In this document: piece after piece, positions 54,392 through 62,207 of the stretch | How positions within the stretch are numbered: the first letter of the stretch is position 1 | How the letters are laid out: every line of letters begins with the position of its first letter | Assembly: GCA_017458185.1 (NCBI GenBank) | Contig: JAFTFY010000012.1 | Span: 118,177 to 182,176, forward strand | Source: Neisseriaceae bacterium | GTDB lineage: Bacteria > Pseudomonadota > Gammaproteobacteria > Burkholderiales > Neisseriaceae | Length of the DNA: 64,000 nt | Direction of reading: 5' to 3' | Translations under genes and position numbers: made by a program | Notes under the pieces: generated by a model | What the model saw: the letters and a program-made list of their open reading frames with translations, nothing else | Databases searched by the model: none | What the model was told of the DNA's origin: nothing

Positions 54392-56356
54392 TTATTTCTT
54401 ACCCGCCTTTTTTTCATCTGCTAACAGCGGTTTATCAGGCGGTACGCCCAACAGTGAGAGCGAGCCTTTCATAATTTCGGCAAAGGCAGGGGCAGCAACC
54501 ACGCCGCCGTAATAACCATTGGCTCTTGGGCGTTCTACGGCGACTGCCACAATTAAACGCGGGTTTTCCACAGGGGCAAAGCCGATGAATAAGCCACGGT
54601 GTGCGGTGTTGTCGTAGCGAGAACGCGTTTTGCCGTCCTTGCCTACATATTGCACTTGCAAGGTTGCCGTGCCTGATTTGGCTCCGACTGAATAGCCGTC
54701 AATCGCACCTCTTGTGCCTGTGCCGCCTTTTTCGGTAACGCTTTGCATCATTTGACGCATTTGGCGAGCGGTTTCGGGTTTAATCACTTGCTCGCCTGCT
54801 TGTGGCGTATCGTGTTTAATTGCGGTTACGGGCAACAGTTGTCCGTCTGCGGTGAAAACGGTGTAACTTCTGACTAACTGCAACAAATTCACAGGAAAAT
54901 AGCCATAACTCATGGTTGCTTGGTCAAGCGGTGTCCAGTTATTCAGTTTGCGTAAAGGGTAAGTGCTTTCCGCAGGCAGCCCTGCATTAGTGGCTTCGTC
55001 TAAACCTAATTTAATATAATGTTCGCGTGCCACTTCTTTGGGCAACATCAAAGACAATTTGCTTGAACCCACATTCGATGATTTTTGAATCACCCCTTCC
55101 ACAGTCAAAGACGCATAAGGGTGCGAGTCTTTAATCAATTTATTGCCCACAGTGTAGGGCATGGTATTTAATACGGTGTGCGGTTTAACCTTGCCTTCGT
55201 CCAAAGTTTTGGCGATAATCAAGGGCTTGGCAGTTGAACCTGGTTCAATCACATCCATCATCGCGGTATTTTTACGATTTTCCGCAGGATATTTATTAAA
55301 CTCTTGCGGATTGAATGTGGGGTAATTTGCCATTGCCAAAATTTCGCCTGTTTTGGCATCTAAAACAATGGCATAGGCTTTTTTGGCTTGGTGAAAATCA
55401 ACGGTTTTGTGCAAGGCTTCCATGGTTAAGTGCTGGATATTTCTATCCAAAGTTAAGGTTAAGTCCTTGCCGTCAATCGGGGCTTGATTGCGGGGCGAAT
55501 CCACGCTATCAATATATTCACCACGATTGTTTTTAATCACCATTTTCACGCCGTCTGTGCCGCTTAACAGCTTCTCATTGGTGCGTTCCAAGCCTTCCAA
55601 GCCGATGATTTTTTCCACTGTGGCTTCAATTTGTTTGTTGGCAATCGCTTTTTTCAAGATTTTAGGGTCTTGAATTTCTTTAAAATCGTCTTCGCCTTTG
55701 AGTTTATACAACACTTCGGTTTTGGTAATGCCAATAATTTGCCCAAAATCTTCGCCATTCGGATAACGGCGTTGCGTGGTGCTTAACACACGCAAACCTG
55801 GCAATTTCAAAGCGGTTAATTGTTTGGACAAATCTTCGTCAATATTGCGTTGAATATACACATCGCCGCGTTTTTTCTTACCGTCATATGTATGATAATT
55901 AAAGATTTTGGCGGCTTCGTCATGGGAAATATTGAGTAATTGGGCTGCCTGAACAATTTTTTGATTAAAATCTTGTTCTTGTTGCACGATTTTGGCAAGT
56001 GCTTTGGGTTTATCTTTATTATCTGCTTTTAATTGAACAAAATCAGGCAGTTGATTGGTATCCACAATCACATTACCACGATTTTCGCTAATTGCCAAAA
56101 CCGCACCGTTGCGGTCGAGAATACGCCCACGCGTGGCAGGCAATTTCACCGCACGCATAAAAGTGTTGTCAGAATAATTTTGATATTTTTCCTGATTTTT
56201 TGTGGTGAAATAAACCACACGCAAAATCACCAGTGATAACAAAAACGCCAAAGCGATAAACACAAATGCCACACGCCCGCCTTTGGCTTCGGGGCGTGGT
56301 TTTTTATCGTATCGTTTGCTTTTTGTTATATTATGAGATTGCATATTGATAAGCAT
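54392..56356 (-). CDS. ftsI: Septal peptidoglycan transpeptidase FtsI (PBP3/penA type)
   Basis: Cross-links septal peptidoglycan with FtsW. 654 residues. Cytoplasmic N-terminus, one membrane helix (VAFVFIALAFLLSLVILRVV), the PBP dimer domain (ATRGRILDRNGAVLAISENR), then transpeptidase with active-site SxxK in VIEPGSTAKPLIIAK, the SSN motif in QKSSNVGSSKLSL, and KSGTA in GAKSGTATLQ. C-terminal lysine-rich tail. The intact KSGTA and SSN give no sign of resistance mosaic. Two ATGs (codons 1 and 5) are possible; the first has AGGGTCAGTAAT before it. ftsL ends 1 bp upstream. Confidence 0.97.
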   Translation of the reverse strand: MLINMQSHNITKSKRYDKKPRPEAKGGRVAFVFIALAFLLSLVILRVVYFTTKNQEKYQNYSDNTFMRAVKLPATRGRILDRNGAVLAISENRGNVIVDTNQLPDFVQLKADNKDKPKALAKIVQQEQDFNQKIVQAAQLLNISHDEAAKIFNYHTYDGKKKRGDVYIQRNIDEDLSKQLTALKLPGLRVLSTTQRRYPNGEDFGQIIGITKTEVLYKLKGEDDFKEIQDPKILKKAIANKQIEATVEKIIGLEGLERTNEKLLSGTDGVKMVIKNNRGEYIDSVDSPRNQAPIDGKDLTLTLDRNIQHLTMEALHKTVDFHQAKKAYAIVLDAKTGEILAMANYPTFNPQEFNKYPAENRKNTAMMDVIEPGSTAKPLIIAKTLDEGKVKPHTVLNTMPYTVGNKLIKDSHPYASLTVEGVIQKSSNVGSSKLSLMLPKEVAREHYIKLGLDEATNAGLPAESTYPLRKLNNWTPLDQATMSYGYFPVNLLQLVRSYTVFTADGQLLPVTAIKHDTPQAGEQVIKPETARQMRQMMQSVTEKGGTGTRGAIDGYSVGAKSGTATLQVQYVGKDGKTRSRYDNTAHRGLFIGFAPVENPRLIVAVAVERPRANGYYGGVVAAPAFAEIMKGSLSLLGVPPDKPLLADEKKAGKK

Positions 56357-56357
56357 A

Positions 56358-56627
56358 TTACTGACCCTTTTTTTCTATAATTTTCAGTCGTTCCACAGGC
56401 GGAATTTCCAAACCCTGCTTGTTGGCGGCTTGGCGAACGCGTTGCGTGTTCGTTAAATCCACGCGTTGCACCTGCATGCGTTCGTATTCTTTGTGCATTT
56501 CGTTTAATTCGTTTTGCATGGTGTTTAACTCGACAAACGAATCCCGCGTTTGGTTGCGTATGTTGATGAGAAACAACGCCGATACCAAAGCCAATACCAA
56601 TAATAACGCATTGATAAATCGAATCAT
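56358..56627 (-). CDS. ftsL: Cell division protein FtsL
   Basis: Small bitopic protein of the FtsQLB divisome activator. 89 residues: a membrane helix (INALLLVLALVSALFLINIR) followed by a coiled coil (NTMQNELNEMHKEYERMQVQ) and RVRQAANKQGLEIPPVERLK. Position between rsmH and ftsI supports it strongly. A 206-bp gap with two DUS copies and a hairpin repeat separates it from rsmH, unlike the near-contact usual in dcw clusters. Confidence 0.93.
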   Translation of the reverse strand: MIRFINALLLVLALVSALFLINIRNQTRDSFVELNTMQNELNEMHKEYERMQVQRVDLTNTQRVRQAANKQGLEIPPVERLKIIEKKGQ

Positions 56628-56710
56628 TTGTTGAGAAACTCCACTTTTATCAATTTTTCATAACGCCGATAGGCGTTGATGAAACATTTTCAGGCAGCCT
56701 GAAAAATTAC

Positions 56711-56756
56711 CGTCATTGCGAGATTTGAACGCAGTTCAAATCGTGGCAATCTCCTA
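56711..56756. repeat. Single-stem copy of the TCATTGCGAG hairpin repeat
   Basis: CGTCATTGCGAG-ATTTGAAC gca GTTCAAAT-CGTGGCAATCTCC, lying in the rsmH-ftsL gap and flanked by two DUS copies. Confidence 0.65.
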
Positions 56757-56833
56757 ACTACGAAGAACGGCAAAAATTGTTCAGGCAGCCTGAAAAACAG
56801 TCATTCAACAGCGTGGGCAACAAGTTGCCCACC

Positions 56834-57760
56834 CTACAACTTCCCGTCTGTTCTTTCTGCCACTCTTAACACCGCCGACCTTGCTCTGGGATTATTCTGC
56901 ACTTCGGCATCAAGCGGGCGAATGGCTTTGCCCACAATTTTTAACGGCGGTTTTTCTAACGCATCATCTTTTTCAATCACCCATTTGGGCAAAGGTTTGA
57001 CCGTTGATTGCTGTTTTATAAACTGTTTCACAATGCGGTCTTCCAAAGAATGAAACGCAATCACCGCCAAGCGACCGCCTGTTTTTAGGCAGCCTACCAC
57101 TTGTGGCAAAACGGCAGACAACTCGGTTAATTCACCGTTAATAAAAATACGAACCCCTTGAAATGTGCGTGTTGCTGGGTGCTGTCCTTTCTCGTGCTTG
57201 GTAATTGCCGCCCGACAAATATTAGCCAAATCAACCGTTGTTCGCACTGGACGGCGTGCCACAATCATCGCCGCAATGCGTTTATAAAATTTCTCTTCGC
57301 CAAAATCACGAATGACTTGGGCGATTTCTTGTTCATCTGCCGTATTCAACCACTCCGCCGCCGTTTGACCTGTTGCATTATTCATACGCATATCCAGCGG
57401 TGCGTCATAGCGAAAACTAAAACCCCTATCGGCATTATCTAATTGTGGCGATGATAAACCTAAATCAAATAACACCCCGTCTATCTCTTTGATTTCCAAG
57501 CGATTTAAGGCTGCCTGAAAATCTTGAAAGCCGCTGTGAATCACGCTTACCCGTTTATCTTTGGCGGCTAATTCATTTGCGGTTGCAATCGCCTGTGGGT
57601 CTTTATCAAACACAATTAAGCGACCGTTATCGTTTAATTTTGCCAAAATCGCCCGACTGTGCCCGCCACGCCCAAAAGTGCCATCAACATAAACACCGTC
57701 AGGGCGAATATTCAAAGCGTCAATCGCTTCATCGAGCAAAACCGAAATATGTTCTGACAT
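56834..57760 (-). CDS. rsmH: 16S rRNA (cytosine(1402)-N4)-methyltransferase RsmH
   Basis: SAM-dependent methyltransferase (MraW) acting on C1402 of 16S rRNA. 308 residues. [39 protein letters not shown] (SAM loop), [29 protein letters not shown] and [15 protein letters not shown] are typical. It starts 3 bp after mraZ. Confidence 0.97.
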   Translation of the reverse strand: MSEHISVLLDEAIDALNIRPDGVYVDGTFGRGGHSRAILAKLNDNGRLIVFDKDPQAIATANELAAKDKRVSVIHSGFQDFQAALNRLEIKEIDGVLFDLGLSSPQLDNADRGFSFRYDAPLDMRMNNATGQTAAEWLNTADEQEIAQVIRDFGEEKFYKRIAAMIVARRPVRTTVDLANICRAAITKHEKGQHPATRTFQGVRIFINGELTELSAVLPQVVGCLKTGGRLAVIAFHSLEDRIVKQFIKQQSTVKPLPKWVIEKDDALEKPPLKIVGKAIRPLDAEVQNNPRARSAVLRVAERTDGKL

Positions 57761-57763
57761 CGC

Positions 57764-58240
57764 CTAAATCCGCACGCCACTTTCAGCCAAAACCGTTTCC
57801 AAATCTTCGTCAGGAATATCCAAAACAGCGGCGGTTTTCTTATCCCATTCAACTTTACTCCACACTTCCAAGCGAGTTGAAGAGCCTGCAACCACAACAT
57901 CTTTATCGTTAAAATTCAACAACTCACGCAAACGCGGCGGAATTAAAATTCGCCAAGACGCGTCAGGTGTGAGTTTTTCGACATTGTTTTGCATTAACGC
58001 CCCCACGCTACGCAACACTGCCGAACCCTGCATTTTGGGCAATTCATTGTCGATAAACGACCGCCAAGACGGTTCAGGATAAAGCAATAAATGCGAACGC
58101 GTTTTCAGCGTGGTGTATAAAACAGGCGAATCAAAAGACGACAAAGCATCACGGAACTTGGCAGGTATCGCCAACCTGCCTTTTCCGTCAATGGTCGCGT
58201 CTTGTACGCCGACTAATTCATGCTGTTCGTCAAACATCAT
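57764..58240 (-). CDS. mraZ: Transcriptional regulator MraZ
   Basis: AbrB-like DNA-binding regulator that represses the dcw promoter. Two MraZ repeats with the signature D-G-K-G-R-L-A-I-P (TIDGKGRLAIPAKFRDAL, and DASWRILIPPRLRELLN in the second). Start set at the ATG-ATG before FDEQHELVGVQ, giving 158 residues as in the family; the longer frame extends over the operator. Its own operator boxes lie at 58278-58312. Confidence 0.96.
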   Translation of the reverse strand: MMFDEQHELVGVQDATIDGKGRLAIPAKFRDALSSFDSPVLYTTLKTRSHLLLYPEPSWRSFIDNELPKMQGSAVLRSVGALMQNNVEKLTPDASWRILIPPRLRELLNFNDKDVVVAGSSTRLEVWSKVEWDKKTAAVLDIPDEDLETVLAESGVRI

Positions 58241-58277
58241 ATTTCGCCTATTTTTGCGTGGTTTTGGGGAAAAATTT

Positions 58278-58312
58278 TCCACAACTGGGTAATTCTGCCC
58301 ACTTCTCTCCAC
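58278..58312 (-). promoter_or_regulatory. MraZ-type operator boxes
   Basis: On the minus strand GTGGA, GTGGG and GTGGA occur at 58308-58312, 58298-58302 and 58278-58282. The first two are 10 bp apart and the third 20 bp further, the 10-bp phase of MraZ repeats. They lie just downstream of the -10. The middle position (TTACC) is degenerate. Confidence 0.65.
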
Positions 58313-58339
58313 TATACAGATAATCTATTGACAAGTCAA
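58311..58339 (-). promoter_or_regulatory. dcw promoter upstream of mraZ
   Basis: -35 TTGACT (58334-58339), 17-bp spacer, -10 TATAGT (58311-58316) on the minus strand, about 70 bp before the mraZ start and directly next to the MraZ boxes. Confidence 0.75.
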
Positions 58340-58385
58340 GGAATTATGAAATTTTTTTTATTGAGTAAAATCAAGTAAAAACAGG

Positions 58386-58420
58386 TTATCCACAGAGTTA
58401 TCCACAATTTTTGCGGATAA
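58386..58420. promoter_or_regulatory. Cluster of DnaA boxes upstream of mraZ
   Basis: Two perfect TTATCCACA boxes in direct order (58386-58394, 58398-58406) and an inverted near-match TTATCCGCA (58412-58420). Another near-match, TTTTCCACA, overlaps the MraZ operator at 58277-58285. DnaA binding is inferred. Confidence 0.55.
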
Positions 58421-58442
58421 AAATAATTTCAGGCAGCCTGAA

Positions 58443-58581
58443 ACCTTTGCAAAACTGGCATCTGTGGCAGATTTCTTCGTTATGCGTTGCTCGAAATCTC
58501 GCCTAACTATTTGTTATGTCTTCGATTTGAAGTGCTACTATAACTTTGAACTCTACGCACATCTACCAGTTTTGCAAAGGT
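58443..58581. mobile_element. Small inverted-repeat element, probably an IS remnant or MITE
   Basis: 139 bp bounded by perfect 16-bp inverted repeats ACCTTTGCAAAACTGG / CCAGTTTTGCAAAGGT. The ends resemble those of neisserial IS5-family elements that start GAGACCTTTGCAAAA (from memory). No open frame is present. It lies beside a DUS, with a CAGCCTGAAA on each side that could be a target duplication. Confidence 0.55.
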
Positions 58582-58605
58582 TTCAGCCTGAAAGCGAAAA
58601 AAAAC

Positions 58606-58634
58606 TTGAAAACTGCCGTATAAATGTATATTAT
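58606..58634 (+). promoter_or_regulatory. Promoter of the 4.5S RNA gene
   Basis: -35 TTGAAA (58606-58611), 17-bp spacer, -10 TATTAT (58629-58634). The predicted start falls at the first base of the RNA stem. Confidence 0.7.
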
Positions 58635-58641
58635 CTCGCCT

Positions 58642-58740
58642 GCGGGTCTCCTCGCATGGAAGTTTAAGGCAACGGGTCAGGTGCGGAAGCAAGCAGCCCA
58701 CCATAAGTTTTCCAGTGCCGAGGTTCTGGCCCGCTTTTCT
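58642..58740 (+). ncRNA. ffs: Signal recognition particle 4.5S RNA
   Basis: RNA of the bacterial SRP that, with Ffh, targets membrane proteins. The conserved core GGGTCAGGTGCGGAAGCAAG followed by CAGCC is the Ffh-binding GNAR tetraloop region. GCGGGTC at 58642-58648 pairs with GGCCCGC at 58728-58734 to close the hairpin, giving about 93 nt. A T-rich run (TTTTCTTTTG) follows as terminator. Confidence 0.93.
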
Positions 58741-58926
58741 TTTGCTTGTTATACCAGTTTTCTTTTATTTTGGCTTCGCCGAAATTGCGGTTTGTTTGCT
58801 ACGCAAACCCTTTATTTACTTCGTAAATAAAGATTTAACCTAACGGTGAAATAAACCTTATTTTCAGGCTGCCTGAAAGGCTGAAAACACGCTTAAAATC
58901 GACTAATAAAAAACCCCAAAAAACAC

Positions 58927-58954
58927 TTGCATTGTGTGGGGGGCGTGTTATAAT
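58927..58954 (+). promoter_or_regulatory. Promoter of rpoH
   Basis: -35 TTGCAT (58927-58932), 16-bp spacer, -10 TATAAT (58949-58954), about 60 bp before the rpoH start. Confidence 0.65.
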
Positions 58955-59016
58955 TTTCCCCTGTTTTTTATGATATATTTTAACAATCAACAAAATTTAT
59001 ACGAAAGGTTTTTTCA

Positions 59017-59868
59017 ATGACTATAAACGCATTTGCCCTGCCTGTGCCGTCTGGCGTGGGTTCTTTGGAGCAGTATATTCACACCGTCAATAATATTCCC
59101 TTACTTACCGAAGATGAAGAACGCGATTTGGCTCAACGCTTGAAATTGTGGGACGATTTGGAAGCGGCAAAAAAACTGATTTTGTCGCACCTGCGTGTGG
59201 TTGTGTCGATTGCACGCGGTTATGACGGTTATGGTTTGAACCAAGCGGATTTAATTCAAGAAGGCAATGTGGGCTTGATGAAAGCGGTAAAACGCTTTGA
59301 CCCTGCACGCGGTGTGCGGCTGTTTTCGTTTGCGGTGCATTGGATTAAAGCCGAAATTCACGAGTTTATCTTGCGTAACTGGCGACTGGTGCGTATTGCC
59401 ACAACCAAGCCGCAACGCAAATTGTTCTTCAACTTACGCAGTATGAAGAAAAATATGAACGCCTTAACACACGAAGAAGCCCAAACGATTGCGGACGATT
59501 TAGGCGTAAAATTGGACGAAGTGTTTGAAATGGAACAAAGAATGACAGGCAACGATGTTGCTCTGCTTGCCCAAGACGATTCGGACGATGACGCTTTTGC
59601 TCCGATTGATTGGCTGTCGGATAGCGAAAGTGAGCCGTCTTATCAATTAGAGAAAAAAGCCGCTTATCAAATGCAAACCGAAGGCTTGCAAAATGCTTTG
59701 GCACAATTAGATGACAGAAGCCGCGACATTATCGAAAGCCGCTGGCTTGCCGATGACGCACAAACTTTGCATGAATTAGCGGCAAAATACAATGTCTCCG
59801 CCGAACGAATACGCCAAATCGAAAGCAAGGCACTACAAAAAATGAAAACGCTTTTGCCTGCTGTGTAA
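59017..59868 (+). CDS. rpoH: RNA polymerase heat-shock sigma factor RpoH
   Basis: Sigma-32 homologue, 283 residues. Region 2 has YGLNQADLIQEGNVGLMKAV and RGVRLFSFAVHWIKAEIHEF. The RpoH box lies in RNWRLVRIATTKPQRKLFFN. Region 4 has LDDRSRDIIESRWL and VSAERIRQIESKALQKMK. It follows ffs with its own promoter, and a terminator closes it at 59887-59921. No upstream RNA thermometer was recognised. Confidence 0.96.
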   Translation: MTINAFALPVPSGVGSLEQYIHTVNNIPLLTEDEERDLAQRLKLWDDLEAAKKLILSHLRVVVSIARGYDGYGLNQADLIQEGNVGLMKAVKRFDPARGVRLFSFAVHWIKAEIHEFILRNWRLVRIATTKPQRKLFFNLRSMKKNMNALTHEEAQTIADDLGVKLDEVFEMEQRMTGNDVALLAQDDSDDDAFAPIDWLSDSESEPSYQLEKKAAYQMQTEGLQNALAQLDDRSRDIIESRWLADDAQTLHELAAKYNVSAERIRQIESKALQKMKTLLPAV

Positions 59869-59886
59869 GGATTGTTTGCAATAAAT

Positions 59887-59921
59887 AAAAAGGAAATGCA
59901 GATTGCGGCATTTCCTTTTTT
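59887..59921 (+). terminator. Terminator after rpoH
   Basis: AAAGGAAATGC pairs with GCATTTCCTTT around a 7-nt loop, followed by TTT. Confidence 0.8.
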
Positions 59922-59964
59922 GTTGTAGGGTGTGTGGGGTAGAAAGATTTAGCGGTTGAGTATT

Positions 59965-60071
59965 TATAGTCGATTCACAGCAAAACCATTCAGCGTTGGT
60001 TTGCCTTGCCGTATTATTTATACTGTCTGCGGCTTCACCGCCTTGACTGCTTTTGCTGTGAACCGACTATA
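59965..60071. mobile_element. Correia-like element, copy 3
   Basis: 107 bp. Ends TATAGTCGATTCACAGCAAA and the inverted TTTGCTGTGAACCGACTATA match over about 20 bp with one difference. The interior has CTTGCCGTATTATTTATACT and TGTCTGCGGC, as in copies 1 and 2. Confidence 0.8.
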
Positions 60072-60080
60072 TTTCTGAAT

Positions 60081-60163
60081 TTTTCACGGAGAATACGAAA
60101 AAAATATTAAATAATATAATCACTTAAACTTACTCTCCGTGTTCTCCGTGTCTTTGTGAGAGA
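60081..60163. repeat. CTCACGGAGAACAC dispersed repeat, copy 3
   Basis: TTCACGGAGAATAC at one end and CTCTCCGTGTTCTCCGTGTC then TTTGTGAG at the other, with a different AT-rich middle. Confidence 0.65.
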
Positions 60164-60310
60164 TAATAAAAAATTCGTGAGAAACAAATAATATATTTTC
60201 AGGCAGCCTGAAACTTTTTTCAATTTCACTCAATCATATATGATTGAGTACAGGTTTTGACAAACCTGTACTCATAAACAACACTGTTCGCTTAAACAAA
60301 AGGAATGCGT

Positions 60311-60679
60311 ATGAAGATAGCAAAAAAAGCAAATAGAAAACAACGGATTATTTGGAATAGCGAAATGCGTGCTTGGAAACAAGAGTCATTTGCAAAATTG
60401 CAAAATAGTTTGAATGAGTTGTTTGCAGGTATTGATGAAGAAGAACTGCAAAAGGAATTAGATGAATTAACTGCCGATAGCGAACCTTTGGCAGAAAACG
60501 AATTTTGTTCCATACAGCCAAACGGTTTTTGGTATGTTAATCGTGAAACTGGCAAGGCTCGCATTATTCAAGACGGTCAAGTAGTCGGTGAAACACAGGC
60601 AGAGTTTGTGTTAATACACGGCGTGAAACACTGGAAATGCGGTAGCAAAGTGTATCCTATGGAGAATAATAATGAATAA
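60311..60679 (+). CDS. Hypothetical protein, paralogue of the downstream lipoprotein
   Basis: About 122 residues, no signal peptide, basic N-terminus (MKIAKKANRKQRIIWNSEMR) and an acidic helix (IDEEELQKELDELTADSEPL). Its C-terminal 50 residues, with YVNRETGKARIIQDGQVVGE and HWKCGSKVYP, match the downstream protein (YVNRQSGDAVIIND, FFKCGSKLYL). Start chosen at the second ATG, which has AAAGGA six bases upstream. Overlaps the next gene by 8 bp. Confidence 0.72.
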   Translation: MKIAKKANRKQRIIWNSEMRAWKQESFAKLQNSLNELFAGIDEEELQKELDELTADSEPLAENEFCSIQPNGFWYVNRETGKARIIQDGQVVGETQAEFVLIHGVKHWKCGSKVYPMENNNE

Positions 60680-60947
60680 AATCATAATATTATGTGCTAT
60701 GTTTGCTCTAACTGCTTGTGGCGGTGCGAAAAAGGATAATGCCGATAGCGTTTCAATTCGTACGCTACAAGACGGCGAGTTTATGGCAATATGCGATGGA
60801 AATACAATGTATGTCAATCGCCAAAGCGGGGACGCTGTAATCATCAATGATAAAGGGCAGGTTGTCGGTGAGCATAAATTAGAAGTGCAAACCGAAGACG
60901 GTGCTACTTTTTTTAAATGTGGCAGTAAGTTGTATTTGGCAAATTGA
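60672..60947 (+). CDS. Small lipoprotein, paralogue of the upstream gene
   Basis: 91 residues. Signal peptide with lipobox (IIILCAMFALTACGGAKK), then a beta-rich domain: ICDGNTMYVNRQSGDAVIIN, DKGQVVGEHKLEV and FKCGSKLYLAN. The same domain is in the preceding cytoplasmic protein, so one pair member is exported and one is not. No known family recognised. A terminator follows at 60975-61001. Confidence 0.75.
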   Translation: MNKIIILCAMFALTACGGAKKDNADSVSIRTLQDGEFMAICDGNTMYVNRQSGDAVIINDKGQVVGEHKLEVQTEDGATFFKCGSKLYLAN

Positions 60948-60974
60948 TAAATGTTTCAGGCAGCCTGAAACAAT

Positions 60975-61001
60975 AAAAAAGCCCCAAAATGGGGCTTTTT
61001 A
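60975..61001. terminator. Bidirectional terminator between the lipoprotein gene and rplY
   Basis: AAAAAGCCCC AAAAT GGGGCTTTTT: a short GC stem with A and T tails on both sides serves both converging genes. Confidence 0.85.
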
Positions 61002-61022
61002 CATATTTTACATACACGCAAA

Positions 61023-61592
61023 TTAGCGTTTTTTGCCTGCGGCAGCAACGGCAGGATTCGCACCACGATGCAAAGCAGTGCTGACTGCACCAGCGGGCAA
61101 GGTTACATCGGACACATGCATAATTTGTCCGCCGACCATTTCTTTTAAGTCTAATTCCAAATATTCTGGAATTTCGTTGGGTTTAATCAGCAATTCAACT
61201 GTGGTTGCTAATTGCGAAATGCGGTTGCTGTGCAATTTAACTGCAGGCGAAATTTCGCCGTTGATTAAGTGCAAAGGCACTTTAACGCGAACAGGTTTCG
61301 CCAAATCAACCACTTGGAAGTCGATGTGCAATACTTGCGGTTTGTAAGGGTGCATTTGGAAATCACGCACCAAAACGCTCAACTCTTTGCCGTCTAATGT
61401 GAGTTGATGAACGGCGGTGTGAAAGCATTCTTTTTGCAAGGCGTAGAACATGGCTTTGTGTTCTACGGTAATGCTGATAGGTTCTTGGTTGTCGCCGTAA
61501 ATCACGGCAGGAATGTTGCCTTCACGACGCAGGCGGCGGCTCGCACCAGTACCTTGTGCATCACGACGCGTGGCAGTTAATTTTTCAGACAT
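61023..61592 (-). CDS. rplY: 50S ribosomal protein L25 / general stress protein Ctc
   Basis: Binds 5S rRNA. 189 residues: an N-terminal L25 domain (ATRRDAQGTGASRRLRREGN, IPAVIYGDNQEPISI, VLHIDFQVVD) and the C-terminal TL5/Ctc domain (GGQIMHVSDVTLPAGA). Length is normal for the two-domain type. In Neisseriaceae it follows prs; here a 615-bp repeat-filled gap separates them. Confidence 0.96.
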   Translation of the reverse strand: MSEKLTATRRDAQGTGASRRLRREGNIPAVIYGDNQEPISITVEHKAMFYALQKECFHTAVHQLTLDGKELSVLVRDFQMHPYKPQVLHIDFQVVDLAKPVRVKVPLHLINGEISPAVKLHSNRISQLATTVELLIKPNEIPEYLELDLKEMVGGQIMHVSDVTLPAGAVSTALHRGANPAVAAAGKKR

Positions 61593-61780
61593 TTGCTGTC
61601 TCCATATTTAAGTTAATAAAATCAACTCTTTACGCTGCGACCAACTTATCAGAGTTGCGGTGTTTTTCAGGGCTTAAATTAGATTAGTTAAGCAATGAAA
61701 ACTTGGCATTATAACAGATTGATAAAGAAGTTGCTATTTTTTGAATAATGATTAAATTCAGGCAGCCTGAAAACCTATAT

Positions 61781-61825
61781 CGTCATTGCGAGCCGTGCCA
61801 TAAGCACGGCGTGGTGATTGCCACG
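61781..61825. repeat. Single-stem copy of the TCATTGCGAG hairpin repeat
   Basis: CGTCATTGCGAG-CCGTGC cataa GCACGG-CGTGGTGATTGCC. Confidence 0.65.
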
Positions 61826-61890
61826 AGTGCTATGCACATACGCTGCGATATAGCCGTAAGCAATAAATTGCTAATGGCTATTTGTCGTCT

Positions 61891-61944
61891 CCTGAAAGTA
61901 TTTTTAAATGAGCCTGACAAGGCGAATTTAAAAATACTTTCAGG
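61891..61944. repeat. Perfect 19-bp inverted repeat
   Basis: CCTGAAAGTATTTTTAAAT and its exact complement ATTTAAAAATACTTTCAGG with 16 bp between, in the rplY-prs spacer. Function not evident. Confidence 0.7.
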
Positions 61945-62207
61945 GTAGCCTATCCTTAAAAACGGCAATGTAAAAGGTTTTTCAGGCAGCCTGAATGATT
62001 TAATGCAACGCCATTAAAACGCCTGTGGTGTTTGTTTTTACCTGTGGGTTTTAACTGGATTGCCACGCCTGATTTTGGTCAGGCTTGCAATGATGAAATC
62101 GGTTTCAGGCAGCCTGAAAAACAAAAAGCAACGCCGATAGGCATTGCTTTTCATTGTTTTGATAATCTGAAATTTTTGACGGGTTTGGCAACCCGCTTCT
62201 ACGCCGT

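Larger units (their letters stand above)
61593..62207. other. Repeat-rich spacer between rplY and prs
   Basis: No gene is seen. Contents from left: rplY leader, DUS, hairpin repeat (61781-61825), a nested hairpin ATAGCC..AGCAAT aa ATTGCT..GGCTAT, a 19-bp perfect inverted repeat (61891-61944), DUS, a reverse single-stem repeat (62057-62092) and a DUS. Confidence 0.6.

Noticed and set aside
54734..55250. Mosaic or resistance-type ftsI (penA)
   Set aside because: The active-site motifs are ordinary and no comparison strain is available, so nothing supports mosaicism.
58386..58420. Chromosomal replication origin
   Set aside because: DnaA boxes are present but too few; no dnaA, dnaN, rpmH or gyrB gene and no clear unwinding element lie nearby. 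A regulatory or titration role is more modest.
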